A DNA stretch of 64,000 bases from Streptomyces venezuelae (GTDB lineage: Bacteria > Actinomycetota > Actinomycetes > Streptomycetales > Streptomycetaceae): positions 6,686,001-6,750,000 of the forward strand of contig NZ_CP029194.1 in assembly GCF_008642375.1 (NCBI RefSeq), in the 5' to 3' direction. The position numbers and the translations under genes were made by a program. The notes beneath the pieces are model-generated. The model ran no database searches and was not told the DNA's origin. It saw nothing but the letters and a program-made list of their open reading frames with translations. This document shows, piece after piece, positions 8,531 through 16,469 of the stretch (positions within the stretch are counted from its first letter, which is position 1; the number at the start of each line of letters is the position of its first letter).

Positions 8531-8932
8531 CTACTCCGAGGCGCCGGGCGTGTAGGTCCCGAAGCTCCAGATGTTCCCCTCGGCGTCCCGGGCCATGTAG
8601 TCCCGCGAGCCGTACTCCTGGTCCGTGGGCGGCATCACGATCTCGGCGCCGTGGGCGACCGCCCGCGCGTGGTGCTCGTCCACGTCGTCCACGTGCACGA
8701 AGACGCCCACGGGGCCCGCGCGGCCCATCAGCTTGTCGAACTCGCTGCCCGTGCCCTTGCTGCCGAGCATCACCATGCCGTTCCCGTACGCCAGCTCCGC
8801 GTGCGCGATCAGCCCGTCCTCGGCCTCGTACACGGCACTCGCCGTGAAGCCGAAGCCCTCCGTGAGCAGTTTGATCGCGCCCTTCGCGTCCTCGTACGTC
8901 AGCGTCGGACAGATGTGGGGTGCCTCAGCCAT
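8531..8932 (-). CDS. VOC-superfamily (glyoxalase/bleomycin-resistance-like) protein, 133 aa
   Basis: One VOC beta-alpha-beta-beta-beta module pair: AAPHICPTLTYEDAKGAIKLLTEGFGF at the start, GMVMLGSKGTGSEF in the middle and a C-terminal YMARDAEGNIWSFGTY typical of the PhnB/glyoxalase-like group. Whether it binds a metal or a drug cannot be said; the last motif has E and F/Y where dioxygenases keep ligands. The ATG at 8932 is preferred over a GTG 9 nt upstream because GAGGAA is 8-9 nt from the ATG but abuts the GTG. Confidence 0.85.
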   Translation of the reverse strand: MAEAPHICPTLTYEDAKGAIKLLTEGFGFTASAVYEAEDGLIAHAELAYGNGMVMLGSKGTGSEFDKLMGRAGPVGVFVHVDDVDEHHARAVAHGAEIVMPPTDQEYGSRDYMARDAEGNIWSFGTYTPGASE

Positions 8933-9000
8933 CCCGATCACTTCCTCTCGATTCAGCCGAATGTGACCTGGATCTCAGTCTGGCAGCCGGTGTCGACATC

Positions 9001-9891
9001 TCAGCGGAAGGTGTTGCACTGGGCCATGTCGCCGGTCCGGTAGCCCTGGTAGAACCACTGCTGCCGCTGCGCCGCCGAGCCGTGCGTCCAGTTCTCCGGG
9101 GTCACCCGGCCCTGGAACTTCTCCTGGATCCGGTCGTCGCCCACCGCGGCCGCCGCGTCGAGACCGTCCTGGATGTCCGCGTCCGTGAGCCGGGTCAGCA
9201 GCGGGCGGCCCGTCCTGTCGTCGGGAGTGGTCGTCGCGTGCCGCGCCCACACCCCGGCGTAGCAGTCGGCCTGGAGCTCGACCCGGACGGCGTTGGAGTT
9301 CGCGCCGGTCCGTCCGTCCTGGGCGCGGCCCAGGGTGCCCATCAGGTTCTGGATGTGATGGCCGTACTCGTGCGCCACCACGTACGCCTGGGCGAAGGGT
9401 CCGCCGCTCGACCCGAACTTGGTCCGCAACTCCTCGAAGAACCCCAGGTCCAGATACACCTGGCGGTCCCCGGGGCAGTAGAAGGGCCCGACGGCCGAGG
9501 TCGCCGAGCCGCAGGCGGTCCCGACCCGCTGGGTGAACATCACCGTGGCGGCGTTCCCGTAGGTACCGCCCCGGCGCGCGTACTCGGTCCGCCAGAAGTC
9601 CTGGAGGCTGTTGACGACGGCGACGATCCGGCAGTCCTCGCGGGTGTTCGCGTCGGCGCCCTTCTTGCAGGCCTGGTTCACCTGGGCCGCGGAGGACGAG
9701 GTCGCCACCGGCTCCTCGCCGCCTTCGGAGAGCCCGAACTGCTCGGGTCCGACCCCGAAGAGCACGCCCAGGACCAGCGCGATGAGGCCGATGATGCCGC
9801 CGCCGACCGTCGCCCTGCCGCCGGGGATGCGGCTGTTCCGGACGTCCTTGACCTCCGAGGTGTCCAGGTCGGCGTCGTCGTCGAACTGCAC
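9001..9891 (-). CDS. Membrane-anchored neutral zinc metallopeptidase (YpfJ family), 296 aa
   Basis: Single-pass protein: an acidic N-terminus, one transmembrane helix (about residues 29-48, GGGIIGLIALVLGVLFG), then an extracytoplasmic domain. The zinc motif HEYGHH (174-179) and a downstream Glu in ELQADCYAGVWA match the YpfJ/KPN_02809 family of putative neutral zinc metallopeptidases. Four Cys in the ectodomain could form disulfides. GTG start at 9891. It is transcribed divergently from the ABC-F gene; the 274-bp gap contains an inverted repeat (9962-9968/9978-9984) but no clear operator. Confidence 0.88.
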   Translation of the reverse strand: MQFDDDADLDTSEVKDVRNSRIPGGRATVGGGIIGLIALVLGVLFGVGPEQFGLSEGGEEPVATSSSAAQVNQACKKGADANTREDCRIVAVVNSLQDFWRTEYARRGGTYGNAATVMFTQRVGTACGSATSAVGPFYCPGDRQVYLDLGFFEELRTKFGSSGGPFAQAYVVAHEYGHHIQNLMGTLGRAQDGRTGANSNAVRVELQADCYAGVWARHATTTPDDRTGRPLLTRLTDADIQDGLDAAAAVGDDRIQEKFQGRVTPENWTHGSAAQRQQWFYQGYRTGDMAQCNTFR

Positions 9892-10165
9892 GGTCCACCA
9901 CCCTCCGCGTCACTGCCGCGGCAGTGGCCGCCGCCCTGCGCCGAGTATCAGCCGATCTTCTATCTCTCGCCCCTTTTGAGAGATCCAGCCGAAATGCAAG
10001 GAAATGTGAGAAAGCTCCGATCACGCCATAGGACACCCACATGGCCGAAAACCAGTTGCAGGAGCCCGTTAGACTGGCCGTATGGCCACTCTCCCCGTGC
10101 ATTAGCGGCGTCGAAGCCCGTCATCAACCGTCCTTCCGCCGTTCCCATCGCCCTGGAGTCTGTCC

Positions 10166-11764
10166 GTGATCACCGCCACCGGCATCGAGCTGCGCGCCGG
10201 CGCCCGCGTCCTCATCGAGTCCGCTTCCTTCCGTGTCGCCAAGGGCGACCGCATCGGCCTCGTCGGCCGAAACGGAGCGGGCAAGACGACCCTCACCAAG
10301 TGCCTCGCGGGCGAGGGCCAGCCCGCCGCCGGCGCCATCGCCCGCTCCGGCGAGGTCGGCTACCTCCCGCAGGACCCGCGCACCGGTGACCTGGACGTCC
10401 TGGCCCGCGACCGCATCCTCTCCGCCCGCGGCCTCGACACCCTCCTCAAGAAGATGCGGGCGAACGAGGAGCGCATCGCGACCGGCACCGGCGGCACCCG
10501 CGACAAGGCCATGCGGCAGTACGAGCGCCAGGAGACCGAGTTCCTGACCAAGGGCGGCTACGCGGCCGAGGCCGAGGCCTCCACCATCGCCGCCGCCCTC
10601 GGCCTGCCCGACCGGGTCATGGGCCAGCCGCTGCACACCCTCTCCGGCGGTCAGCGCCGCCGCGTCGAGCTCGCCCGGATCCTCTTCTCGGACGCCGACA
10701 CGCTCCTCCTCGACGAGCCGACCAACCACCTCGACGCCGACTCGATCATCTGGCTGCGCGACTACCTGAAGACCTACCGCGGTGGCTTCATCGTCATCTC
10801 CCACGACGTCGACCTCGTCGAGACCGTCGTGAACAAGGTCTTCTACCTGGACGCCAACCGCTCCACGATCGACGTCTACAACATGGGCTGGAAGCTCTAC
10901 CAGCAGCAGCGCGAGGCCGACGAGAAGCGCCGCAAGCGCGAGCGCCAGAACGCCGAGAAGAAGGCCGCCGCCCTCAACTCGCAGGCCGACAAGATGCGCG
11001 CCAAGGCCACCAAGACCGTCGCCGCGCAGAACATGGCCAAGCGCGCCGAGCGGCTGCTCTCCGGCCTGGAGGCCGTGCGCGCCTCCGACAAGGTCGCCAA
11101 GCTCCGCTTCCCGGACCCCGCGCCCTGCGGCAAGACCCCGCTGACCGCCGAGGGGCTCTCCAAGTCCTACGGCTCGCTCGAGATCTTCACCGACGTGGAC
11201 CTCGCCATCGACAAGGGCTCCCGCGTCGTCATCCTCGGGCTCAACGGCGCGGGCAAGACGACCCTGCTGCGCCTCCTCGGCGGTGTCGAGCAGCCCGACA
11301 CGGGCGAGGTCACCCCGGGCCACGGCCTGAAGCTCGGCTACTACGCCCAGGAGCACGAGACGCTCGACCCCGAGCGGACCGTCCTGGAGAACATGCGCTC
11401 CGCCGCGCCCGACCTCGACCTCGTCGACGTCCGCAAGACGCTCGGTTCCTTCCTCTTCTCCGGAGACGACGTCGACAAGCCGGCCGGTGTGCTCTCCGGC
11501 GGCGAGAAGACCCGTCTCGCGCTCGCGACCCTCGTCGTCTCCTCGGCGAACGTGCTCCTGCTCGACGAGCCCACCAACAACCTCGACCCGGCCAGCCGCG
11601 AGGAGATCCTCGGCGCCCTGCGGACGTACAAGGGCGCCGTCGTCCTCGTCACGCACGACGAGGGCGCGGTCGAGGCGCTCGACCCGGAGCGGATCATCCT
11701 GCTCCCGGACGGTGTCGAGGACCTGTGGGGCGCGGACTACGCGGACCTCGTGGCCCTGGCCTGA
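10166..11764 (+). CDS. ABC-F family ATPase, 532 aa
   Basis: Two nucleotide-binding domains in one chain and no membrane part. NBD1 has GRNGAGKTT (about 34-42), LSGGQRRRVELARIL and DEPTNHLD. A charged, helical linker (READEKRRKRERQNAEKK) follows. NBD2 has GLNGAGKTT, LSGGEKTRLALATLV and DEPTNNLD. This is the translation-factor/ribosome-protection class. The position away from antibiotic clusters suggests a housekeeping ribosome-associated role, not resistance (inference). GTG start at 10166. A weak hairpin follows the stop (11769-11775/11790-11796). Confidence 0.92.
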   Translation: MITATGIELRAGARVLIESASFRVAKGDRIGLVGRNGAGKTTLTKCLAGEGQPAAGAIARSGEVGYLPQDPRTGDLDVLARDRILSARGLDTLLKKMRANEERIATGTGGTRDKAMRQYERQETEFLTKGGYAAEAEASTIAAALGLPDRVMGQPLHTLSGGQRRRVELARILFSDADTLLLDEPTNHLDADSIIWLRDYLKTYRGGFIVISHDVDLVETVVNKVFYLDANRSTIDVYNMGWKLYQQQREADEKRRKRERQNAEKKAAALNSQADKMRAKATKTVAAQNMAKRAERLLSGLEAVRASDKVAKLRFPDPAPCGKTPLTAEGLSKSYGSLEIFTDVDLAIDKGSRVVILGLNGAGKTTLLRLLGGVEQPDTGEVTPGHGLKLGYYAQEHETLDPERTVLENMRSAAPDLDLVDVRKTLGSFLFSGDDVDKPAGVLSGGEKTRLALATLVVSSANVLLLDEPTNNLDPASREEILGALRTYKGAVVLVTHDEGAVEALDPERIILLPDGVEDLWGADYADLVALA

Positions 11765-11815
11765 CCCGGCCCGAGGCTCCGGAAGCGCCCTCGGGCGTGC
11801 TCCGGGGCCCGACGT

Positions 11816-12101
11816 GATCATTCAGGGCTGGATCATTCGGCTCATGGGTGATCCTTCATCTGAGTGAGGGCGTCTCGTACACCCCGGCGCGGTGCTCTGC
11901 CGAATCCTTCCGGCAGACCCGCGCCGTACGTGCGTTCCCTCTGTGGCCTTGACCTGGCACTTCCCGTCCCGGGCGGCGCGGGGCCCGCTTTCCCCCTGTG
12001 CGGAATCTGTGCCTCCGGTCGTGGCGAGCGCGTGCTGCTCCCGCAACCCGGCCGCACGGACCTTGTCGAATGGGTGGCCAGGACGCCGGGTAGGGGTGAT
12101 C
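11816..12101 (+). promoter_or_regulatory. GATC-rich upstream region of gbn
   Basis: Between the ABC-F stop and gbn (376 bp without another gene) there are four GATC sites: 11816-11819, 11831-11834, 11850-11853 and 12098-12101. The first two lie in the direct repeat GATCATTC, and the fourth is GATCAT. Gbn is known to bind GATC-centred sites, so autoregulation or local nucleoid binding is possible. No clear -35/-10 pair could be assigned. Confidence 0.5.
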
Positions 12102-12140
12102 ATGAGAAGTCCAGAGCGCACTTCCCATGAGGAGGCACGG

Positions 12141-12362
12141 GTGGCCGAGACTCTGAAGAAGGGCAGCCGGGTGACCGGCGCCGCGCGCGACAAGCTCGCG
12201 GCAGACCTGAAGAAGAAGTACGACTCCGGTGCGAGCATCCGGGCGCTGGCCGAGGAAACCGGCCGCTCCTACGGATTCGTCCACCGGATGCTGAGTGAGT
12301 CCGGAGTCACGCTGCGTGGACGCGGCGGAGCGACACGAGGCAAGAAGGCAGCCTCGGTCTGA
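12141..12362 (+). CDS. gbn: Small HTH nucleoid-associated protein Gbn (SCO1839-like), 73 aa
   Basis: A 73-residue basic protein made of a short N-terminal helix (TLKKGSRVTGAARDKLAADLKKKYDSG) and one helix-turn-helix (ASIRALAEETGRSYGFVHRMLSESG), then a Lys/Arg tail. Size and sequence match Gbn of S. coelicolor, a GATC-binding nucleoid-associated protein that affects sporulation timing and antibiotic production (recollection of published work). The GTG at 12141 with GGAGG 5-6 nt upstream gives exactly 73 aa; an in-frame upstream extension has no ribosome binding site support. Monocistronic, followed by a hairpin at 12377-12415. Confidence 0.85.
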   Translation: MAETLKKGSRVTGAARDKLAADLKKKYDSGASIRALAEETGRSYGFVHRMLSESGVTLRGRGGATRGKKAASV

Positions 12363-12376
12363 GTCATCGGGGCGGC

Positions 12377-12415
12377 TCGACCGGCCACCGGGTCTCTCGG
12401 TGGCCACCCGGTCGA
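12377..12415 (+). terminator. Bulged hairpin terminator after gbn
   Basis: Inner arms 12383-12390 and 12398-12405 pair perfectly around a 7-nt loop. The outer arms 12377-12382/12410-12415 extend the stem with a small bulge. Confidence 0.7.
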
Positions 12416-12492
12416 CCGCACGGTCGGCCAGGTGGTTACTGTGCAGTCACTTAGCATCCTCGCAAGTGCTGCACCGGAACCGGAGGCGCCCC

Positions 12493-13293
12493 ATGACTAC
12501 GCTCGACGACTCTGAGCTCGTATTCGACAAGGACGGTGTACGGCTCACCGTCGAGGACGCCGTTGCCACGGTGACCCTGACCAACCCGGCGAAGCGCAAC
12601 GCTCAGTCTCCCGCTCTGTGGCGGGCGTTGACAGAAGCCGGCCGGTCGTTGCCCGGCAGCGTGCGGGTCGTGGTCCTGCGCGGGGAGGGAAAGTCCTTCT
12701 CCGCGGGGCTCGACCGGCAGGCGTTCACGCCCGAGGGCTTCGACGGAGAGCCGTCCTTCCTCGATCTCGCGCGCGGTTCCGACGCGGACCTCGACGCGGA
12801 GATCGCCGAGTACCAGGAGGCGTTCACCTGGTGGCGCCGTAGTGACCTCGTGTCGATCGCGGCCGTCCAGGGGCACGCCATCGGCGCGGGCTTCCAGCTC
12901 GCCCTCGCCTGCGACCTGCGGGTCGTCGCCGAGGACGTGCAGTTCGCGATGCGCGAGACCAGCCTGGGTCTCGTCCCGGACCTGACCGGGACGCACCCCC
13001 TCGTCTCGCTCGTCGGCTACGCCCGCGCCCTGGAGATCTGCGCCACCGGCCGCTTCGTCCACGCGGCGGAGGCCGAGCGCATCGGTCTCGCCAACATCGC
13101 CGTGCCCGCGGACGAGCTCGACGCGGCGGTACGGGACCTCAGCGCCGCCCTGCTCGGGGCGCCGCGCGCCGCGGTCAACGAGACCAAGGCGCTCCTCCAG
13201 GCTGCCGCCGGCCGCTCCTACGAGGAGCAGCGCACCGCCGAGCGCGCCGCCCAGGCGCGCCGTCTGCGCGACCTCGCGGGCCTCGGCGACTGA
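12493..13293 (+). CDS. Enoyl-CoA hydratase/isomerase family (crotonase) protein, 266 aa
   Basis: Crotonase fold with both oxyanion-hole segments: FSAGLDRQAF and QGHAIGAGFQLALACDLR. The acidic catalytic region reads RETSLGLVPDLTG, so one Glu of the usual pair is at its place while the following segment diverges from classical hydratases. Substrate is unknown. The ATG at 12493 has GGAGG (12482-12486) 6 nt upstream and matches the family N-terminus. It lies alone between gbn and a convergent gene, so a role in fatty-acid or amino-acid acyl-CoA catabolism is only inferred from the family. Confidence 0.88.
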   Translation: MTTLDDSELVFDKDGVRLTVEDAVATVTLTNPAKRNAQSPALWRALTEAGRSLPGSVRVVVLRGEGKSFSAGLDRQAFTPEGFDGEPSFLDLARGSDADLDAEIAEYQEAFTWWRRSDLVSIAAVQGHAIGAGFQLALACDLRVVAEDVQFAMRETSLGLVPDLTGTHPLVSLVGYARALEICATGRFVHAAEAERIGLANIAVPADELDAAVRDLSAALLGAPRAAVNETKALLQAAAGRSYEEQRTAERAAQARRLRDLAGLGD

Positions 13294-13316
13294 CGCCACC
13301 CATCCCGCCGCGGTTC

Positions 13317-14021
13317 CTACCGCAGCTCCGAGACCAGCACCGTGACCGCCGTCGCCTCACCGGCCGCGGCGGTCACGGCGTTCCGCGCGGCGCGGGCCAC
13401 GTCCAGAGGGCGGCGGCCCGCCGTCACCGCCAGCTCGACCCGCACCCGGCCGGAGGCCCGGTGGACCGGCGGGCCCAGCGTGTCCGTCACCCCCGCGACC
13501 CCGTCGACCCGCAGCACCGCGAGCGCGGCGGGGTCGTCCGTGGCGGGGGAGGTTCGCCCGGGTGGGGGAGCGGCGGGACCGGATTTCTCCGGAGCCGCGT
13601 CGAGCAGCTCCGTCACCCGCAGGTCGACGGCGGCCACGACGAGGCCGAGCCCGTCCTCGGCCGCCCCGAGCAGGGCCGTACGCAGCTCGGCGGCGAGCTC
13701 CGGAAGCGCCCGCCCGGCCACCGCCCCGAAGCCCGCCGAGATCCGCAGCGCCCCCGGCGGCAGCGCGCCGGGCGGCACCGGAAAGGCCGCCCCCGGCTCG
13801 GCTCCGGCGCCCGCGCCGGCGTCCGCGCCGGCCTCTGTGTCGGGTCCGATGCGGAGTTCGCCCGGCACCACTCCCCGTACCGCCGCCGCAGCCCCGTCCA
13901 GGACCGTGCGCGCCGCGCGCTCCGTGATCCAGGCCCCGTCCTCCGGCGCGCCCAGCGGCAGCAGCCGACCGGGCGCGAGCCGGTCACGTACCGAAGCCGT
14001 CCAACCCTCAGCCGTCGTCAT
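13317..14021 (-). CDS. Divergent Asp23/Gls24-like two-module protein, 234 aa
   Basis: Usually annotated as hypothetical or 'nucleopolyhedrovirus P10 family' in Streptomyces (recollection). I see two halves: one around ALRISAGFGAVAGRALPELAAELRTALL, the other at the C-terminus (VLRVDGVAGVTDTLG then VRVELAVTAGRRPLDVARAARNAV and VTVLVSEL). The second half has the hydrophobic pattern of an Asp23 domain (compare VVGVHAMG, LDLEIVVDYGVSIADVAGDVRENVIAAV and VNIAVSDV in the next gene). It is divergent from the Asp23 operon, starting 93 bp away. A role as an envelope-stress partner or antagonist is an inference. Confidence 0.7.
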   Translation of the reverse strand: MTTAEGWTASVRDRLAPGRLLPLGAPEDGAWITERAARTVLDGAAAAVRGVVPGELRIGPDTEAGADAGAGAGAEPGAAFPVPPGALPPGALRISAGFGAVAGRALPELAAELRTALLGAAEDGLGLVVAAVDLRVTELLDAAPEKSGPAAPPPGRTSPATDDPAALAVLRVDGVAGVTDTLGPPVHRASGRVRVELAVTAGRRPLDVARAARNAVTAAAGEATAVTVLVSELR

Positions 14022-14114
14022 TGCCCCAGCCTGCCGTATCCCCGGGGCGAGACCGGGCAGCCGCCCTTAGTGTGGGCAAAGAACCCCGAAATATCCCAGA
14101 AGGGGCGAAATCTG

Positions 14115-14591
14115 ATGGTGGACAGTGCACACTCCGGTGACATCACGTCCGAAGAACAGCGCCGCACCTCCGTGACCAAGCGCGGCGGCGGTGCCCCGGC
14201 CTCCCGGGGCCGGACCACGATCGCCGACGGCGTCGTGGAGAAGATCGCCGGCCTCGCCGCACGCGATGTCGTCGGCGTCCATGCCATGGGCAGCGGGCTC
14301 TCCCGCACCTTCGGCGCCGTACGCGACCGCGTACCCGGCGGGGGCGGCGGCAAGGCGAGCGTCACCCGCGGGGTGAAGGCCGAGGTCGGCGAGGTGCAGA
14401 CCGCGCTCGACCTGGAGATCGTCGTCGACTACGGCGTCTCGATCGCCGACGTCGCCGGCGACGTCCGGGAGAACGTCATCGCCGCCGTGGAGCGGATGAC
14501 CGGTCTCGAGGTCGTCGAGGTCAACATCGCGGTCAGCGACGTGAAGCTCCCGGACGAAGAGGAGGACGAACCGGAGTCGAGACTCCAGTAG
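14115..14591 (+). CDS. Asp23/Gls24 family envelope stress protein, 158 aa
   Basis: Classical Asp23 domain spanning about residues 33-145: TTIADGVVEKIAGLAARDVVGV at its start, then GGVKAEV-type variable insert, LDLEIVVDYGVSIADVAGDVRENVIAAVERMTGLEVVEVNI and an acidic tail (PDEEEDEPESR). Asp23 proteins coat the inner face of the membrane through an AmaP anchor in Firmicutes. The ATG at 14115 has an AGGGG element about 9 nt upstream and is the natural N-terminus. First gene of a five-gene rightward operon. Confidence 0.88.
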   Translation: MVDSAHSGDITSEEQRRTSVTKRGGGAPASRGRTTIADGVVEKIAGLAARDVVGVHAMGSGLSRTFGAVRDRVPGGGGGKASVTRGVKAEVGEVQTALDLEIVVDYGVSIADVAGDVRENVIAAVERMTGLEVVEVNIAVSDVKLPDEEEDEPESRLQ

Positions 14592-14621
14592 CCCTCGGAC
14601 ATCCTCGGAAGGGGACAGGAA

Positions 14622-14813
14622 ATGAGCATGGCGGTGGTCGGCCTGGTGGCCGGCATGGCCCTGGGTTTCGCCGGGTACTTCGGCGGCTTCGGGGCGTTCC
14701 TGCTGGTCGCGGCCCTGGGCGCGATCGGCTTCGTGGCCGGCCGGTTCCTCGACGGCGACCTCGAACCCGGCGATCTGTTCCGGGGCCGCGAGCGCGGCGA
14801 CCGGCGGCGGTGA
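14622..14813 (+). CDS. Small membrane protein of the Asp23 operon (DUF2273-like), 63 aa
   Basis: Two close hydrophobic stretches rich in Gly/Ala (MAVVGLVAGMALGFAGYFGG and FLLVAALGAIGFVAG) followed by a charged tail (DGDLEPGDLFRGRERGD). The size, topology and position between two Asp23-type genes mirror the DUF2273 proteins of Firmicute asp23-amaP clusters. AGGGGAC lies before the ATG. Function unknown; likely part of the membrane anchor. Confidence 0.75.
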   Translation: MSMAVVGLVAGMALGFAGYFGGFGAFLLVAALGAIGFVAGRFLDGDLEPGDLFRGRERGDRRR

Positions 14814-14819
14814 CCCGGG

Positions 14820-15164
14820 GTGGCAGTGGACCCGGTACGTGACCGCGGGGCGACCACGATCGCCGACCGGGTCGTCGCGAAGATCGCCTCCCAGGCCGCA
14901 CGGGAGGCGCTGGACGCCGTCCCCGAGGGCGGCTCGGCTCCGCACGCCTCGGTCGTCGTCCACCGGGACGTCGCCCGGGTCTCGGTGAGCCTCGAACTCG
15001 CCTACCCGTCCGACATCGGCCGCCAGTGCGGGGCCGTCCGGGGCAGGGTTCGCAGCCGCGTGGAGGGCCTCGTCGGCATGGAGGTCCACGAGGTCGCCGT
15101 CCATGTGGAACGCCTCCACTCCCCGCACACGCGCGAGACCACCCCAAGGGGCCGCCTCTCATGA
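14820..15164 (+). CDS. Second Asp23-like protein, 114 aa
   Basis: Short Asp23-like domain: TTIADRVVAKIASQAAREALDAV at the N-terminus closely resembles the start of the 158-aa Asp23 domain upstream (TTIADGVVEKIAGLAARDVV). ARVSVSLELAYPSDIGRQCGAVRGRVRSRVEGLVGMEVHEVAV covers the rest. It lacks the acidic tail. The GTG at 14820 is 6 nt after the previous stop, and its TGA overlaps the next ATG (ATGA). Confidence 0.82.
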   Translation: MAVDPVRDRGATTIADRVVAKIASQAAREALDAVPEGGSAPHASVVVHRDVARVSVSLELAYPSDIGRQCGAVRGRVRSRVEGLVGMEVHEVAVHVERLHSPHTRETTPRGRLS

Positions 15165-15850
15165 CCACCACCCCGGCCCCGGACCCCGACGGCCCCGGAC
15201 CCCACCCCGGGGCCCCGGCCTCCGGCGAGACCGGGCCCGCCGACTCCGGGCCCGCCGACTCCGGGCCCGCCGACTCCGTGCCCGTCCTCGCGGACGCCGC
15301 CGGGGGGCGCGTCCGCCGCTTCTGGTCGGTCCGGCGCATCCCCGCCGCCCTGCTCGCGGCCGTCGTCCTCGGCGGGGCCGGGCTGCTGCTGTACGACGTG
15401 GCGGCCGTCCGGGCCGAGCGCTCCGCCATGGCCTGGCGGCGGGAGTTCGCCGAGGCGCTCGCGAGCGATCCCCTCGACGGCACCACCGTCGTCGTCGGTG
15501 CCGTCATCGCCGTCCTGCTGGGCGTCTGGCTGCTGATCCTGGCAGTCACCCCCGGACTGCGCGCCGTCCTCCCCATGCGCCGCCAGCACGCCGACGTACG
15601 GGCCGGGCTCGACCGCGAGGCCGCCGCCCTCACCCTGCGCGACCGCGCCATGGAGGTCTCCGGCGTCCAGTCCGTCCGGGTCCGCGTCGGCCGCTCCAAG
15701 GTCGGCGTCCGGGCGGTCTCGCACTTCCGGGCGCTCGACGAGGTCCGCACCGACGTGGAGACCGTCCTCGCCACCGGCGTCGACGAGCTCGGCCTCGCCC
15801 ACCCGCCCGCGCTGACCGTACGGGTGACCCGACCGCCCAGGAAGGGGTGA
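15161..15850 (+). CDS. DUF6286-type membrane protein of the Asp23 operon, 229 aa
   Basis: N-terminal 50 residues are Pro/Gly-rich and contain a tripeptide-scale repeat (ADSGP repeated three times, encoded by near-perfect 15-bp tandem units at about 15238-15282). Two transmembrane helices follow (IPAALLAAVVLGGAGLLLYD; VVVGAVIAVLLGVWLLILAV). The C-terminal domain (about 140-229) has the pattern VRVRVGRSKVGVRAVSHF...VETVLATGVDELGL, resembling the soluble half of AmaP-like proteins. DUF6286 assignment is from recollection. Starts at the ATG overlapping the previous stop. Confidence 0.78.
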   Translation: MTTTPAPDPDGPGPHPGAPASGETGPADSGPADSGPADSVPVLADAAGGRVRRFWSVRRIPAALLAAVVLGGAGLLLYDVAAVRAERSAMAWRREFAEALASDPLDGTTVVVGAVIAVLLGVWLLILAVTPGLRAVLPMRRQHADVRAGLDREAAALTLRDRAMEVSGVQSVRVRVGRSKVGVRAVSHFRALDEVRTDVETVLATGVDELGLAHPPALTVRVTRPPRKG

Positions 15851-15856
15851 AGGCCG

Positions 15857-16444
15857 GTGACGGTCGTCCTCCGGCGCGTCAACCGCGCCCTGCTCGGCCT
15901 CGCCGGGCTGCTCCTCGTCCTCGGCGGCGGCGCCGTCCTCGCCGCCGCCCTCGACCTGTCCGTACCGTCCTGGTGGCCCTGGTCGGGCCCCTCCGACGTC
16001 CTGCTCTCCGCCGCGGACCGGCAGCGGTGGCGCGAGGAGAGCTGGTGGTGGCCGGTGGTCATCGCGGCCCTCGGGCTCGTCGTCCTGCTCGCCCTGTGGT
16101 GGCTGCTCGTCCAGTTCCGGCGGGCCCGGCTCCGCGAGGTCCTCGTCGACACCGGCGACGGCGAGGAGGCGATCCTCCGCGGCCGGGCCCTGGAGACCGT
16201 CCTGGAGGCGGACGCCGCCGCCCAGGAGGGCGTGGCCCGGGCCAAGGTCTCCCTCACGGGGCGCCGCGGGGCACCCCGTACCCGCGTGGCCCTCGACCTG
16301 GAACCGTACGCCTCCCCGGAGGACGCCCTCAGGACCCTCGGCACCGCGGCCCTCGGACACGCCCGTACGTCCGCGGGGCTGGCGGCACTGCCGACGGAGG
16401 CCCGCCTGCGGGCCGTGAAGCACCGGGCCCGCAGGGTCACCTGA
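15857..16444 (+). CDS. AmaP-like alkaline-shock membrane anchor, 195 aa
   Basis: Two transmembrane helices (LLGLAGLLLVLGGGAVLAAAL; VVIAALGLVVLLALWWLLVQ) with a short Trp-rich outside loop (SVPSWWPWSGPS), then a cytoplasmic domain. This is the topology of AmaP, the anchor that recruits Asp23 to the membrane. Last gene of the operon. GTG start at 15857, 6 nt after the preceding stop. The stop codon is part of a bidirectional hairpin shared with the convergent SDR gene. Confidence 0.75.
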   Translation: MTVVLRRVNRALLGLAGLLLVLGGGAVLAAALDLSVPSWWPWSGPSDVLLSAADRQRWREESWWWPVVIAALGLVVLLALWWLLVQFRRARLREVLVDTGDGEEAILRGRALETVLEADAAAQEGVARAKVSLTGRRGAPRTRVALDLEPYASPEDALRTLGTAALGHARTSAGLAALPTEARLRAVKHRARRVT

Positions 16445-16469
16445 GCCGGGGAGCGGCTCGTCGGCTCAG
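16441..16469. terminator. Short bidirectional hairpin built on two convergent stop codons
   Basis: Arms CTGAGCCG (16441-16448) and CGGCTCAG (16462-16469) flank a 13-nt loop and include the stop codons of both converging genes. Confidence 0.6.

Noticed and set aside
12063..12096. A -35/-10 promoter for gbn (TTGTCG and TAGGGG)
   Set aside because: The spacing of 22 bp is too long for a standard promoter, so it was not annotated.
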